Assembly (NCBI RefSeq): GCF_038002345.1
Contig: NZ_JBBOCJ010000001.1
Coordinates: 4,898,001-4,962,000 of the forward strand
Reading direction: 5' to 3'
Origin: Paenibacillus sp. FSL M7-0420
GTDB taxonomy: Bacteria > Bacillota > Bacilli > Paenibacillales > Paenibacillaceae
Length of the DNA stretch: 64,000 bases
The position numbers were made by a program, and so were the translations under genes. Shown in pieces: positions 18,153-26,709 of this stretch (its first letter is position 1; the number at the start of each line of letters is the position of its first letter). Below the pieces are notes generated by a model. It saw nothing but the letters and a program-made list of their open reading frames with translations. It made no database searches and had not been told where the DNA came from.

Positions 18153-18382
18153 CTCATCTACTCACTCTTTCTTCTACTTACTCTCTCTTCTACTTACTCT
18201 CTCTTCTACTTACTCTCTCTTCTACTCCTATACTCACTAACTTCTCACTTACTCACCTACTCACTTACTCACCTACTCACCTACTCTTCTACTCCCACTC
18301 ACATCCTCATCACTTTCCTCTATCCTACTTCTCATAAACCTTACCCCCCCACCTTTCTTCCCCATCCCACTACTCAAAATTT
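18153..18382. repeat. 230-nt tract without G, with 16-bp tandem repeat
   Basis: The plus strand contains no G for 230 nt. It includes three perfect copies of TACTTACTCTCTCTTC (18175-18222) and many ACTCACY motifs. It lies in the gap between the riboswitch promoter (minus strand) and the TetR promoter (plus strand). No gene is supported here. Confidence 0.9.
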
Positions 18383-18414
18383 GAAATATTCACATTTCCG
18401 TCACTTGATGCTCA

Positions 18415-18461
18415 TTGTGCAATCTTTCCCTTTGAGCAATAATAGAACCTATAGATTCTAT
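18415..18461 (+). promoter_or_regulatory. TetR-family gene promoter with overlapping operator
   Basis: TTGTGC (18415), a 17-nt spacer and AATAAT (18438) form a plausible promoter. A 20-bp inverted repeat, ATAGAACCTA and TAGATTCTAT (18442-18461), overlaps its -10 end. It is probably the operator through which the TetR-family protein represses itself and the exporter gene. Confidence 0.72.
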
Positions 18462-18500
18462 AGCGCCTTTAACTTTTGAAGAAAGGAGGACCATTGAAAT

Positions 18501-19127
18501 TTGAATTCCAAACTGAATTTGCGGGACAAAAAAAAGGAAGCCACCTTCTACGCCCTAGCCGTAGCGGCCTTCGAGCTTGCGCTTGAGCATGGCATGGATG
18601 GCTTCATTGTTGACGATGTTGTTCAGAAGGCCGGGTATTCCCGGCGGACTTTTGCCAATTACTTCTCCTGCAAGGAAGAAGCAGTGGCCGCCTATTTCAT
18701 TGGCAATATTGCTGCCAAAGAGAAAGAAGAAGCGAATAACACGCTGGCCGGTCAACCGCCGGATGCTACACCGCTTGATGTCCTGTACAACCTGCTGAAG
18801 CTGCAATTCACCTCGGAGTTCCTGCATAAGCTGCGGCAGTTCGTCTCCCTGGCGAATCAATATCCGTCTCTGGAGCCTTACATTCTCAATGTCTTCCGGC
18901 ATTTGCAGATCACAGCCCAGGAGACACTGGAGCAGTTCACCCGTGGACGGTATGCCGATGGATATACCCACCTGCTGGTAGGTGCCGTCTATGGGGCATT
19001 CGTGCCTATCTTGGACGGACGGCTGAATGTCATGCTGCCGGGCGAACAGCTGAGTGAAGGCTCCGATGCCATGCCGTTTGAACAATACCTGAATTCTATG
19101 TTTGCTTATTTACGTAACGGCTTCTAA
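18501..19127 (+). CDS. TetR-family repressor of the MMPL exporter gene
   Basis: A 208-residue regulator. The N-terminal TetR helix-turn-helix is clear around residues 24-62 ('DGFIVDDVVQKAGYSRRTFA' then 'NYFSCKEEAV'). The rest is an alpha-helical ligand-binding and dimerisation domain. The TTG at 18501 lies 10 nt after GGAGGA, and no in-frame ATG fits. The gene is followed after 29 nt by an MMPL exporter gene, so it probably senses a compound that the exporter removes. A 20-bp inverted repeat over the promoter is the likely operator. Confidence 0.92.
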   Translation: MNSKLNLRDKKKEATFYALAVAAFELALEHGMDGFIVDDVVQKAGYSRRTFANYFSCKEEAVAAYFIGNIAAKEKEEANNTLAGQPPDATPLDVLYNLLKLQFTSEFLHKLRQFVSLANQYPSLEPYILNVFRHLQITAQETLEQFTRGRYADGYTHLLVGAVYGAFVPILDGRLNVMLPGEQLSEGSDAMPFEQYLNSMFAYLRNGF

Positions 19128-19156
19128 ATTCACAGATAAAGAGGAGAAACCACTAC

Positions 19157-21625
19157 ATGTCTACCTTTCTATACCGCTTAGGGAAATCGGCTTATGCCAA
19201 GCCTTGGGCCTTCATTGCAGTCTGGATCATTGTACTCGGAGTTGTAGGCACCCTGATTGGAGTCAATGGCATTCAATCCAGCTCTGAGATGAAAATTGAA
19301 GGCACAGAGTCGCAAAAAGTGCTGGATAAGCTGACAAAAGAGCTGCCCGCTGCAGCCGGAGGCCAGGCTAGTATCGCCTTCACTGCACCGGACGGCGAAC
19401 GTCTGGATACGCCTGAGCGGTCCGCACTATTGCTGAAGGCCATTAATGATGTATACAACATGGAATATGTCATAAACCCTGTAGAGCTCGCAGCACAAGC
19501 AGCGGCCGCCGCTAGTCAAGCCGCTGCTGATCCTTCCGCCGCTACGGGCCAAGCCGCTGCCGATCCTTCCGCCGCCGCTGGTCAAGCTGCCGCCGATCCT
19601 TCCGCTGCTGCCGGCCAATCCGCCGCTGATCCTTCCGCCGCCGCTGGTCAAGCCGCTGCCGATCCTTCTGCCGCTGGTCAAACCGCTGCTGATCCTTCCG
19701 CCGCCGCTGGTCAAGCTGCTGCTGCGCAGGCGATGCCGTTCGGTCCGCTGATTGCCGAAGGCGCTCCGGTTCCCGGCGTGATGCTGTCGGCTGACGGCAG
19801 TATTGCCCTATTCCAGTTCCAGTTCACGGTTCAGCAGACCTCTCTGCCATCGGAGGTGCCGGATAAGATCATCGATACCGTAACCGAGGTGGAACAGTCC
19901 GGTTCAGGCATTACCGCGATTCCAAGCGACTCGCTCAAAAGCATGCCAGCCATCGGCTCCACGGAAGCTATCGGCGTAGCCGTTGCTGCCGTCGTCTTGT
20001 TCCTGACGCTGGGCTCGGTTGTCGCTGCAGGCTTGCCGCTGTTGACCGCGCTTCTCGGAGTCGGCATCAGCGTCGGAGGTGCCTTTGCCCTCGGCAGCCT
20101 GATCCAGATGAACGATATTACACCGGTTCTTGCCGTGATGATCGGTCTCGCGGTAGGGATCGACTACTCGCTGTTCATTGTGAACCGGCAGCGCCGTCTG
20201 ATCCTGGATGAGAAATTAAGCGCAGCCGAAGCAGCCAGCCGGGCACTGGGCACCGCAGGCAGTGCCGTATTCTTCGCCGGTCTGACCGTTATTATCGCCT
20301 TGTGCGGCATGCTCGTCATTGGCATCGGCTTCTTATCGACAATGGCACTTGTGGCTGCGGCCAGTGTTCTGATTAACGTCCTGCTGGCCTTGTCCCTGCT
20401 GCCTGCGCTGCTCGGACTGGTCGGTGAACGGATCGTAACCGCCAAAGCCCGGACGAAGAACACCACTGCCGCCGCCAAAGCGCAGCACAGCTTCTCGCAC
20501 CGCTGGGCAAATGCCACGGTGAAATACCGTTGGGCCATCATTGTGCTGGTGGTGCTGGTGCTTGGCACAGCTGCCATTCCAGTGACCAAGATGGAGCTGG
20601 GTATTCCATCCGGCGCCTCGGCGAACCTGGATACTCCGGCCCGCCAGAGCTATGATGTCATCTCCAAAGGGTTCGGCGAAGGCTTCAACGGCCCGCTGCT
20701 GCTGGTCGCTGAGACGAAGAATCCGTCTGAGAAGATCTCCATGCCAATTCTGGGCAAGCTGGTTCAGGAGCTGCAAATGCACGATAATGTGACCCTGGTC
20801 TCTCCGCTCGGTGTCAGTCCCACCGGCGATCTCGCCATCATAAGCCTGATTCCGAAGACAGGGCCCACAGATACCGCAACCAGAGACCTTGTACAGGAGC
20901 TGCGCGATCCGGCGTCCAGCCTGACCACCGGCAACAATATTAATCTTGGCGTGACCGGCTTCACCGCCATCAATATTGATATGTCCTCGAAGCTGTCCGA
21001 TGCCTTCCCTGTATACATCGGGATCATCGTGATCCTGTCGCTGATCATTCTGCTCCTGGTGTTCCGGTCCATTATCGTGCCAATCAAAGCGACCGTCGGC
21101 TTCGTGCTAAGTATTCTTGCCACCTTCGGCGTGACCACCGCCGTCTATCAGTGGGGCTGGCTGCATTCGCTGTTCGGCTTCGATACCGGCGGACCGCTGC
21201 TCAGCTTCATGCCAATCCTGGTTACTGGTATTCTGTACGGACTTGCCATGGATTACCAGGTCTTCCTGGTCAGCTCCATGCGTGAAGCTTATGTCCACGG
21301 CCGCCATGGCAAGGACAGTGTCGTTCACGGCTACGATCTGGCCAGCCGCGTTGTACTCGCTGCAGGCGTGATCATGGTGTCCGTCTTCGCCGGCTTCATC
21401 TTCGCCCCGGATGCGATGATTAAGCAGATCGGCTTCGCACTGGCCTTCGGCATCTTGATCGATGCCTTCATTGTCCGGATGACGCTGGTTCCGGCCGTCA
21501 TGGCCGTCTTCGGCGACAAAGCCTGGTGGCTGCCGAAATGGTTGGACCGCCTGCTGCCGAATCTCGATGTCGAAGGCGATAAGCTGATCGCCAAGCTGAA
21601 TGCCGAGAGCGGACAGAAGCACTAA
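19157..21625 (+). CDS. MMPL-family RND exporter with Ala-rich repeat insert
   Basis: An 822-residue membrane exporter of the MMPL/YdfJ family, proton-driven transporters of lipids or drugs. The first helix is near residues 17-37. Two helix clusters follow: about 240-430, with 'GLAVGIDYSLFIVNR', and about 615-790, with 'GLAMDYQVFLVSSMREAY'. These two Gly-x-x-x-Asp-Tyr motifs are the family's proton-relay signature. The extracytoplasmic loop contains about seven copies of an 11-residue repeat of the type GQAAADPSAAA (residues about 112-191), unusual for the family. RBS AGAGGAG precedes the ATG. It is co-transcribed with the TetR-family gene. Confidence 0.93.
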   Translation: MSTFLYRLGKSAYAKPWAFIAVWIIVLGVVGTLIGVNGIQSSSEMKIEGTESQKVLDKLTKELPAAAGGQASIAFTAPDGERLDTPERSALLLKAINDVYNMEYVINPVELAAQAAAAASQAAADPSAATGQAAADPSAAAGQAAADPSAAAGQSAADPSAAAGQAAADPSAAGQTAADPSAAAGQAAAAQAMPFGPLIAEGAPVPGVMLSADGSIALFQFQFTVQQTSLPSEVPDKIIDTVTEVEQSGSGITAIPSDSLKSMPAIGSTEAIGVAVAAVVLFLTLGSVVAAGLPLLTALLGVGISVGGAFALGSLIQMNDITPVLAVMIGLAVGIDYSLFIVNRQRRLILDEKLSAAEAASRALGTAGSAVFFAGLTVIIALCGMLVIGIGFLSTMALVAAASVLINVLLALSLLPALLGLVGERIVTAKARTKNTTAAAKAQHSFSHRWANATVKYRWAIIVLVVLVLGTAAIPVTKMELGIPSGASANLDTPARQSYDVISKGFGEGFNGPLLLVAETKNPSEKISMPILGKLVQELQMHDNVTLVSPLGVSPTGDLAIISLIPKTGPTDTATRDLVQELRDPASSLTTGNNINLGVTGFTAINIDMSSKLSDAFPVYIGIIVILSLIILLLVFRSIIVPIKATVGFVLSILATFGVTTAVYQWGWLHSLFGFDTGGPLLSFMPILVTGILYGLAMDYQVFLVSSMREAYVHGRHGKDSVVHGYDLASRVVLAAGVIMVSVFAGFIFAPDAMIKQIGFALAFGILIDAFIVRMTLVPAVMAVFGDKAWWLPKWLDRLLPNLDVEGDKLIAKLNAESGQKH
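19490..19730 (+). repeat. 33-bp in-frame tandem repeat within the MMPL gene
   Basis: About seven units of 33 bp (one of 30 bp) encode AAADPSAAAGQ-like peptides. Synonymous variation between GCC/GCT/GCA codons shows some age. The insert lies in the loop after the first membrane helix. Confidence 0.92.
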
Positions 21626-21630
21626 ATCTT

Positions 21631-21680
21631 CCCCCATAAAGCAGAGACTTGGCTTCGATGATTACCAGGTACTTTGCGGG
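21631..21680. repeat. Short palindromic hairpin element, copy 2
   Basis: Homologous to 8475-8526. The ends CCCCATAAAG and CTTTGCGGG pair with a mismatch and a wobble, and the interior contains 'GGCTTCGATGATTACCAGG'. It starts 6 nt after the MMPL stop codon, again immediately behind a gene. Confidence 0.75.
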
Positions 21681-21745
21681 ACCCCCAGACATGTATATCT
21701 CCCCGGAATAACGGACGGTGCTCCCGCCGTACTCCCGGTACAAAT

Positions 21746-21773
21746 AGAGCCTGCGGCATCGTCCGCAGGCTCT
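21746..21773. terminator. Rho-independent terminator before the GNAT gene
   Basis: AGAGCCTGCGG and CCGCAGGCTCT form an 11-bp stem with a six-base loop, flanked by AAAT and ATTTT so it may work on both strands. On the plus strand it would end the TetR-MMPL transcript. Confidence 0.88.
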
Positions 21774-21823
21774 ATTTTGATATAATGGCTATAATTGAAT
21801 TCAAATCCTAAGGAGGAGTACCC

Positions 21824-22258
21824 GTGAACATCGTAGAACTGGACCTTGCTCAGAACCAGCAGGAAATCTCCAGACTTCTGGAGGAACACAGCCGCGGCAT
21901 AGACAGCAGCATTCCACCTTATCAGCGTGAGGTAATCTCCCTGGCGGCCTACGAGAACGGCGTCTTCGTTGGCGGCATTACCGGAGATATCGTCTGGAAT
22001 ATCCTGAACGTGCACTTACTGGCCGTTGACCCCACGTACAGAGGCAATGGACTCGGCAAGGCCCTGCTGGAAGAGATGGAACATAGGTCCTCACTTCGCG
22101 GTTGTAAGGTTAGCGAATTAACCACAATGAGCTGGCAGGCGCCGCATTTTTATCAGAAGCAGGGGTATGAGATCTTCGGTGAAATCAAGGATTGTCCGCA
22201 TGAAGGGCAGAGCAAATATTATCTCCAGAAAAACCTGAAGCCCGGTTCCCCCTCCTAA
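21824..22258 (+). CDS. GNAT-family N-acetyltransferase
   Basis: A 144-residue acetyl-CoA-dependent acetyltransferase. The acetyl-CoA binding motif A is visible near residues 64-80: 'LLAVDPTYRGNGLGKALLEE' carries the R-x-x-G-x-G/A loop. 'PHFYQKQGYEIFGEI' near 107-121 is the usual C-terminal GNAT segment. The GTG at 21824 is five bases after AAGGAGGAG. The gene stands alone between a terminator and the convergent DUF1877 gene. The acceptor substrate is unknown. Confidence 0.9.
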   Translation: MNIVELDLAQNQQEISRLLEEHSRGIDSSIPPYQREVISLAAYENGVFVGGITGDIVWNILNVHLLAVDPTYRGNGLGKALLEEMEHRSSLRGCKVSELTTMSWQAPHFYQKQGYEIFGEIKDCPHEGQSKYYLQKNLKPGSPS

Positions 22259-22286
22259 GGGGGCCCGGCGCTTCGCACTATCCCGT

Positions 22287-22736
22287 TCAAACCACACTGA
22301 AAATCACATGCTTCCCGGCCGCCAGCGCCTTCCCGTAAAAGTCCAGCAGGCCTGAAAATTCACTCTTCACTGCCTCGCTAAGCTGCTCTGTCACACCGCC
22401 CGGCTCCAGCTTCTCCAAGTCTACCTGCTGCATTGCCGCAATAATATCTTCCAGCTCATCATGCTCCGTGCAGGCGAAGAACCCGTCCTCCTCTTCCAGC
22501 TCAAACACATGGACGCCGACAACAGCTTCACTTAACGGGTCGCCTTCTATAGGTTCACTGGCGGAGACTCCGGTTAATGCGAGATGCAGCTCCTCCCACA
22601 GCTTGTCGATGTCGAAGTATTCACTTCCGCCTTCAATGAGCTTCTCCAGCGTATCCATCAGCTCTGAACCGTCCATCTTCATCATGCGCTCCAGCGTATC
22701 CTCATCCACCATGACATATTGGCCCAGCATCCCCAT
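22287..22736 (-). CDS. DUF1877 (YfbM-like) family protein
   Basis: A 149-residue soluble, acidic protein resembling the DUF1877 family. It starts 'MGMLGQYVMVDEDTLE', has 'YFDIDKLWEELHLALTG' (the family's D-I-D-K-x-W-x-x-L-H block) and 'DPLSEAVVG', and ends with an alpha/beta segment. The ATG at 22736 is chosen because AAGGAGG lies 8 nt ahead; an in-frame ATG at 22772 lacks such a site. No biochemical function is established for the family. It follows the cardiolipin synthase gene by 48 nt and may be co-transcribed with it. Confidence 0.82.
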   Translation of the reverse strand: MGMLGQYVMVDEDTLERMMKMDGSELMDTLEKLIEGGSEYFDIDKLWEELHLALTGVSASEPIEGDPLSEAVVGVHVFELEEEDGFFACTEHDELEDIIAAMQQVDLEKLEPGGVTEQLSEAVKSEFSGLLDFYGKALAAGKHVIFSVV

Positions 22737-22784
22737 TTGCCATTCCTCCTTATATAAGGTACGGCTGCCCACGCTCCACTCTCC

Positions 22785-24227
22785 TTACAGAATAGGCGAC
22801 AGCAGCCGGGAAATCCCCTCTTTCAGCTTGATCACAAGCGAGCGCTGCGCATACCGTTCAACCGTAAGCTCCGAGCACAGTCTGACATCATTCAGGAAAA
22901 TATCCTGGAGCTGTTCGGCAATCGCCCGGTCATACACAATGGCATTGACCTCGAAGTTCAGCCGGAAGCTGCGGGAATCGATGTTCATCGTTCCAACAGA
23001 GGCAACCTCCCCGTCTGCGACAATCGTTTTGGCGTGCAGGAAGCCGTTCTCGTAGAGCAGGATTTTGGCCCCGTAATTCAGCAGATCTCCGGCATACGCC
23101 CAGGTGGCCCAATACACGAACGGATGGTCAGGCTTGTTAGGGATCATGATCTGCAGATCGACTCCGGAGAGCAGGGCGATTTTGCAGGCATCCATGAAGC
23201 TGGTGTCCGGTATGAAGTACGGGGTCTGGATATACACACTTTCCTTGGCTGACAAAATCAGCTTAATATACATGTTCTTCAGATGCTCGGTTGACGAATT
23301 GGGGCCGCTCGTAATGATCTGGACCGGGCTTGTCCCTGTATGCTGCTCCATGTTGAAGACGAATTCCCCGTAATCTCCGCGCTCATGCTTCCCGGCCTGA
23401 TGCCAGTCGAGGATGAATCTGCCCTGGATATGGCTGACGGCATTTCCGGTGATCCGAAGATGAGTGTCCCGCCAGTAGCCGAACCTCGGATCCTGCCCCA
23501 GATATTCATCCCCCACATTGAACCCGCCGATATAGGCGATGCTTCCGTCAATAATGCATAGCTTGCGGTGATTCCGGTTGTTGATCCTGAAGTTCAGCGG
23601 CTTGATCAGGGACGGGAAGAACACTTCAACCTCCCCACCTGCTGCACGCAATTCCCTGAAAAAATGCCGCGAAATCCGCTTGGAGCCGACTTCATCATAT
23701 AACAGCCGCACCTTCACGCCTTCCCGCGCCTTCAAGATCAGCTCTTCACGCAGCTTCATGCCCAGCTGGTCCGGCTGAATGATGTAGTACTGAATATTGA
23801 TCTCTGCGCGGGCAGAGCGGATATCCTCGAACAATGCGGCGAACTTCTGATGGCCGTCACTGTAAATAACAATCTCATTATCGTTAGATAACAAGCCGTG
23901 CGACGAGCGGATATTCATGTTGATGAGCTGGGCATAGTTCTGCAGCAGCTGCGACCTGTCATCCGCCCCTTCTGCGAAGGCTGCCAGCTGCTTGTCCGCT
24001 TCAGCCTGGACATATTCCTGCTCTTCGATGAAGAGCTTGTAGAAATTCCTTTTTTTGAGATTGCGTCCGAAGAAGATATACAAGACAAATCCCAGAATCG
24101 GGATGAAAAACAATACCATCAGCCAGGCCCAGGTGTACCCCGCCTCCCTGCGCTCAATGAACAGAAAGCCCAGGGCCAAAATGATGTTAATGAGGGTGAC
24201 GACTGTGGTTAGACTTGCAAACTCCAT
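22785..24227 (-). CDS. cls: Cardiolipin synthase, phospholipase D family
   Basis: A 480-residue membrane enzyme that joins two phosphatidylglycerols to make cardiolipin. Two N-terminal helices (about 5-24 and 33-53) precede two phospholipase D domains. Both catalytic H-x-K-x4-D motifs are intact: His220/Lys222/Asp227 ('NHRKLCIIDG') and His398/Lys400/Asp405 ('LHAKTIVADG'). Length is typical of Bacillus Cls/YwnE proteins. It lies 36 nt downstream of an HxlR-family regulator gene on the same strand and ahead of the DUF1877 gene. Confidence 0.95.
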   Translation of the reverse strand: MEFASLTTVVTLINIILALGFLFIERREAGYTWAWLMVLFFIPILGFVLYIFFGRNLKKRNFYKLFIEEQEYVQAEADKQLAAFAEGADDRSQLLQNYAQLINMNIRSSHGLLSNDNEIVIYSDGHQKFAALFEDIRSARAEINIQYYIIQPDQLGMKLREELILKAREGVKVRLLYDEVGSKRISRHFFRELRAAGGEVEVFFPSLIKPLNFRINNRNHRKLCIIDGSIAYIGGFNVGDEYLGQDPRFGYWRDTHLRITGNAVSHIQGRFILDWHQAGKHERGDYGEFVFNMEQHTGTSPVQIITSGPNSSTEHLKNMYIKLILSAKESVYIQTPYFIPDTSFMDACKIALLSGVDLQIMIPNKPDHPFVYWATWAYAGDLLNYGAKILLYENGFLHAKTIVADGEVASVGTMNIDSRSFRLNFEVNAIVYDRAIAEQLQDIFLNDVRLCSELTVERYAQRSLVIKLKEGISRLLSPIL

Positions 24228-24263
24228 GCTCTTTCCCCTTTCCTCTCTGTCTCTCTCTGCTGC

Positions 24264-24635
24264 CTAAAAGTCTTCCAGCACCTTGGACCTGTCGCCATGA
24301 ATCCTGTCCAGATGCTCCTCTCCCCAGTAGCATAACAGGTCCAGCGCGGGCTTCAGCCCCCAGCCGTAGGCCGTCAGCTCATACTCCACTCTGGGCGGAA
24401 TCTCCTGGTAGATGGTCCGCGAGATTATTTCATCGTTCTCCAGGCCTCTTAACTGGGCGGTCAGCACTTTCTGGGTGATGCCGGGGATGAGCCGCAGCAG
24501 CTCGGAGGTACGCTTGGGTCCGGTCATCAGATGGTAGATAATCAGCGGCTTCCACTTACCGCCCATCACTTCCAGCGCCGCCTCTACTCCGACTCTATAC
24601 TTCTTAGGAACGCTATCGTCACTCTGTTCAGTCAT
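24264..24635 (-). CDS. HxlR-family transcriptional regulator
   Basis: A 123-residue winged-helix regulator. The family signature 'ALEVMGGKWKPLIIYHLM' is near residues 19-36, followed by 'RTSELLRLIPGITQKVLTAQL' (recognition helix) and the wing segment 'PPRVEYELTAYG'. The ATG at 24635 has GGAGG 8 nt ahead; the ATG at 24650 overlaps that site. It is divergent from an NAD(P)H oxidoreductase gene with paired palindromes between them, a common arrangement in which HxlR proteins sense electrophiles or redox stress. Confidence 0.93.
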   Translation of the reverse strand: MTEQSDDSVPKKYRVGVEAALEVMGGKWKPLIIYHLMTGPKRTSELLRLIPGITQKVLTAQLRGLENDEIISRTIYQEIPPRVEYELTAYGWGLKPALDLLCYWGEEHLDRIHGDRSKVLEDF

Positions 24636-24669
24636 TGCTTCTGCCTCCATTTATGTAGGGAACCTCAAC

Positions 24670-24744
24670 GTTCCTATGGAACATACACCTTCCTATAGAA
24701 CAGCAAAGTGCGTACTTCCAGATTATTTGATTCCTGTTTATAAT
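24670..24744. promoter_or_regulatory. Paired HxlR operators and oxidoreductase promoter
   Basis: GTTCCTATGGAAC (24670-24682, a perfect palindrome) and CTTCCTATAGAAC (24689-24701) are two copies spaced 19 bp apart in the divergent gap. A -10 box TATAAT lies at 24739-24744 with a poor -35, as expected for a regulated promoter driving the oxidoreductase gene. Confidence 0.72.
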
Positions 24745-24805
24745 AGCATCAGCCAAGGAACAAGGCTACAAACCTGCTAGTAAGAAAGGTAGTGAAGATA
24801 CAATC

Positions 24806-25393
24806 ATGAGCGTATTAATCGTCGTATCGCATCCGAGACAAGATTCCCTGACCTTCCAGGTGGCCCGCCGTTTCGCTGAGGGATTGAGCCAGGCCGGCCA
24901 TGATTATGAGATATTGGATTTGCATGGGATAGGATTTGACCCTGTTCTACAAGGGCGGGAGGAACTCCATATGACTGCAGGTGAACAGGAATACCCCTAT
25001 TCTCCTGAATTAGAGCGGGAAATGGAGCGGTTGCGGCAGCATGACGGCCTGGCCTTTGTTTTTCCGCTGTGGTGGTGGCATCTGCCAGCCATGCTGAAGG
25101 GGTATATCGACCGGGTGCTGAACAACAGGGTTGCCTACGGCACAAGTAATCTGCATGATTATCGTGCGCTGTGGCTGGCTCTGGCAGGCGTAACAGAGGA
25201 GCAGATGAAGAAGCGCAGCTATGATGAGGCCACCACGCGTCTGCTGAACGTAGGGATTGCCGATTATTGCGGAATCACAGACTCCAGAGTAGAATTCCTC
25301 TACGATACTGCGAGTTCCGCACCCGGACACCGTGAGGCGTTGCTGGAACAGGCCTATCAGGCGGGACTACATTATGGCAAAGGGGAAAACTGA
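24806..25393 (+). CDS. NAD(P)H oxidoreductase, flavodoxin-like fold
   Basis: A 195-residue FMN-dependent NAD(P)H:quinone oxidoreductase-like protein (MdaB/YwrO/DT-diaphorase group). 'VVSHPRQDSLTFQVA' (residues 6-20) is the flavin phosphate loop. 'FVFPLWWWHLPAMLKGYIDRV' (about 79-99) is the characteristic active-site stretch of the family. It probably detoxifies quinones or related electrophiles. It diverges from an HxlR-family regulator with paired operators between them. Confidence 0.92.
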   Translation: MSVLIVVSHPRQDSLTFQVARRFAEGLSQAGHDYEILDLHGIGFDPVLQGREELHMTAGEQEYPYSPELEREMERLRQHDGLAFVFPLWWWHLPAMLKGYIDRVLNNRVAYGTSNLHDYRALWLALAGVTEEQMKKRSYDEATTRLLNVGIADYCGITDSRVEFLYDTASSAPGHREALLEQAYQAGLHYGKGEN

Positions 25394-25415
25394 CAAATCG
25401 CAGGAATAAGGGAGA

Positions 25416-26297
25416 TCACAGCATCACATCAAATTCACCCACATAAACTGCGTTTCCAGTCACTTCTATAGTGTTGCCGTTATCAGACACGGACACTCTG
25501 ACTCTGCCGTCCCTGCCGATCTCTTGGCCCTGTTCGATTACAAGCTCTAGCGCAGCGGTCTGTCTGCTGATGTACCTGGAATAGTAGGCTCCCATCACCC
25601 CGGAGGCGGTGCCAGTCACCGGGTCCTCGGTGGTCCCAGAGAACGGGGAGGAGAAATGGCGGGCGTGCATACGGGCATCAGGATCATACGTCTGCTGGCA
25701 GAACGGGTGAATGGATGAGCGGGGCATCTCCTTCAGCACCTCAGGGAACCGCTGGTTGTCAGGCTGCATCCGGGTGAAGGCGGACAGGCTTTTGACGGGG
25801 ACGATTAAGGTCCATGTGCCTGTACTGCCGTACATGGTTGGCAGGGTCTGATCAATATCACCGGGTTCGAGGCCGATCGAGCGGGCCAGGTCTTCAAGCG
25901 ATCCGTTAAAGGGTTGAAACTGCGGGCTGGCCTGTCTCATCGTCATATAGAGGCTGTCGTGATCTTCTGTGAAACGGATGGGCAAGACTCCTGCTTTGGT
26001 CTCGATCGTCAGCTCGTTAGCGTCTCCAAGGAGGCTCTTGGTCTTCAGAGCAAATAACGTCGCTAGGGTCGCATGGCCGCAGAGATTAATCTCATGCCCG
26101 GGTGTAAAATAGCGGATTCTGAGATCCGCCTGGGTGGATTTTAACGGAAACGCCGTCTCATTAAAACCAACCTTCGCTGCAATGTCCTGCATTTGCTCCT
26201 CCGAGAGTGCTCCGCCGTCCAGGACAACCCCTGCCGGGTTCCCTTTGTTTGGAATGCTGCTGAACGCATCGTAATGATAGACTTTGATGTTCTGCAC
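25416..26297 (-). CDS. PhzF-family isomerase/epimerase
   Basis: A 293-residue protein of the PhzF superfamily (diaminopimelate-epimerase-like fold, two similar halves). Conserved features: '[15 protein letters not shown]' near residue 11, the catalytic Glu47 in 'VGFNETAF', '[12 protein letters not shown]'-like motif near 90 (here '[11 protein letters not shown]'), and '[13 protein letters not shown]' in the second half. Length is standard. It is convergent with the oxidoreductase gene and has the 51-bp array II in its upstream region. The natural substrate of this subgroup is unknown. Confidence 0.92.
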   Translation of the reverse strand: MQNIKVYHYDAFSSIPNKGNPAGVVLDGGALSEEQMQDIAAKVGFNETAFPLKSTQADLRIRYFTPGHEINLCGHATLATLFALKTKSLLGDANELTIETKAGVLPIRFTEDHDSLYMTMRQASPQFQPFNGSLEDLARSIGLEPGDIDQTLPTMYGSTGTWTLIVPVKSLSAFTRMQPDNQRFPEVLKEMPRSSIHPFCQQTYDPDARMHARHFSSPFSGTTEDPVTGTASGVMGAYYSRYISRQTAALELVIEQGQEIGRDGRVRVSVSDNGNTIEVTGNAVYVGEFDVML

Positions 26298-26384
26298 ACC
26301 TGCACCGCCTGTCTTTTTTTGAGTAATATGATAGCATAAATGTATATACTGTGAATTTAAGATATTTAGGCATTATGATATGTT

Positions 26385-26700
26385 CGGTTTTTCGATTACA
26401 TTTGGACTACATGCCTCCGCCACGCCCAATGTGGTCGGTTTTTCGATTACATTCGGACCACGCGCCTCCGCCACGCCCAATGTGGTCGGTTTTTCGATTA
26501 CAATTGGACCACGCGCCTCCGCCACGCCCAATATGGTCGGTTTTTCGATTACATTTGCACCACGCGCCTCCGCCACGCCTAATGTGGTCGGTTTTTCGAT
26601 TACATTTGGACCACATGCCTCCCTCACGCCCAATGTAGTCGGTTTTTCGATTACATTCGGACCACATGCCTCCCTCACGCCCAATATGGTCGGTTTTCCG
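26385..26700. repeat. 51-bp tandem array II (six units plus a partial)
   Basis: Units start at 26385, 26436, 26487, 26538, 26589, 26640 and 26691 (partial), exactly 51 bp apart. The core is 'CGGTTTTTCGATTACATT' followed by a 'CCTCC..CACGCC' stretch. Across unit junctions AATGTGGTCG and CGATTACATT can pair as RNA with two G-U pairs. The array lies between the PhzF start and the terminator of the GH20 gene. Frames stay open on both strands because 51 is a multiple of three; no coding is inferred. Array III at 49.7 kb is the same family. Confidence 0.95.
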
Positions 26701-26709
26701 CGTTCAGAC

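Noticed and set aside
17990..18479. Ser/Thr/Leu-rich open frames in the G-less tract
   Set aside because: A tract without G cannot form TAG or TGA stops on that strand, so open frames are expected; no start signal or domain.
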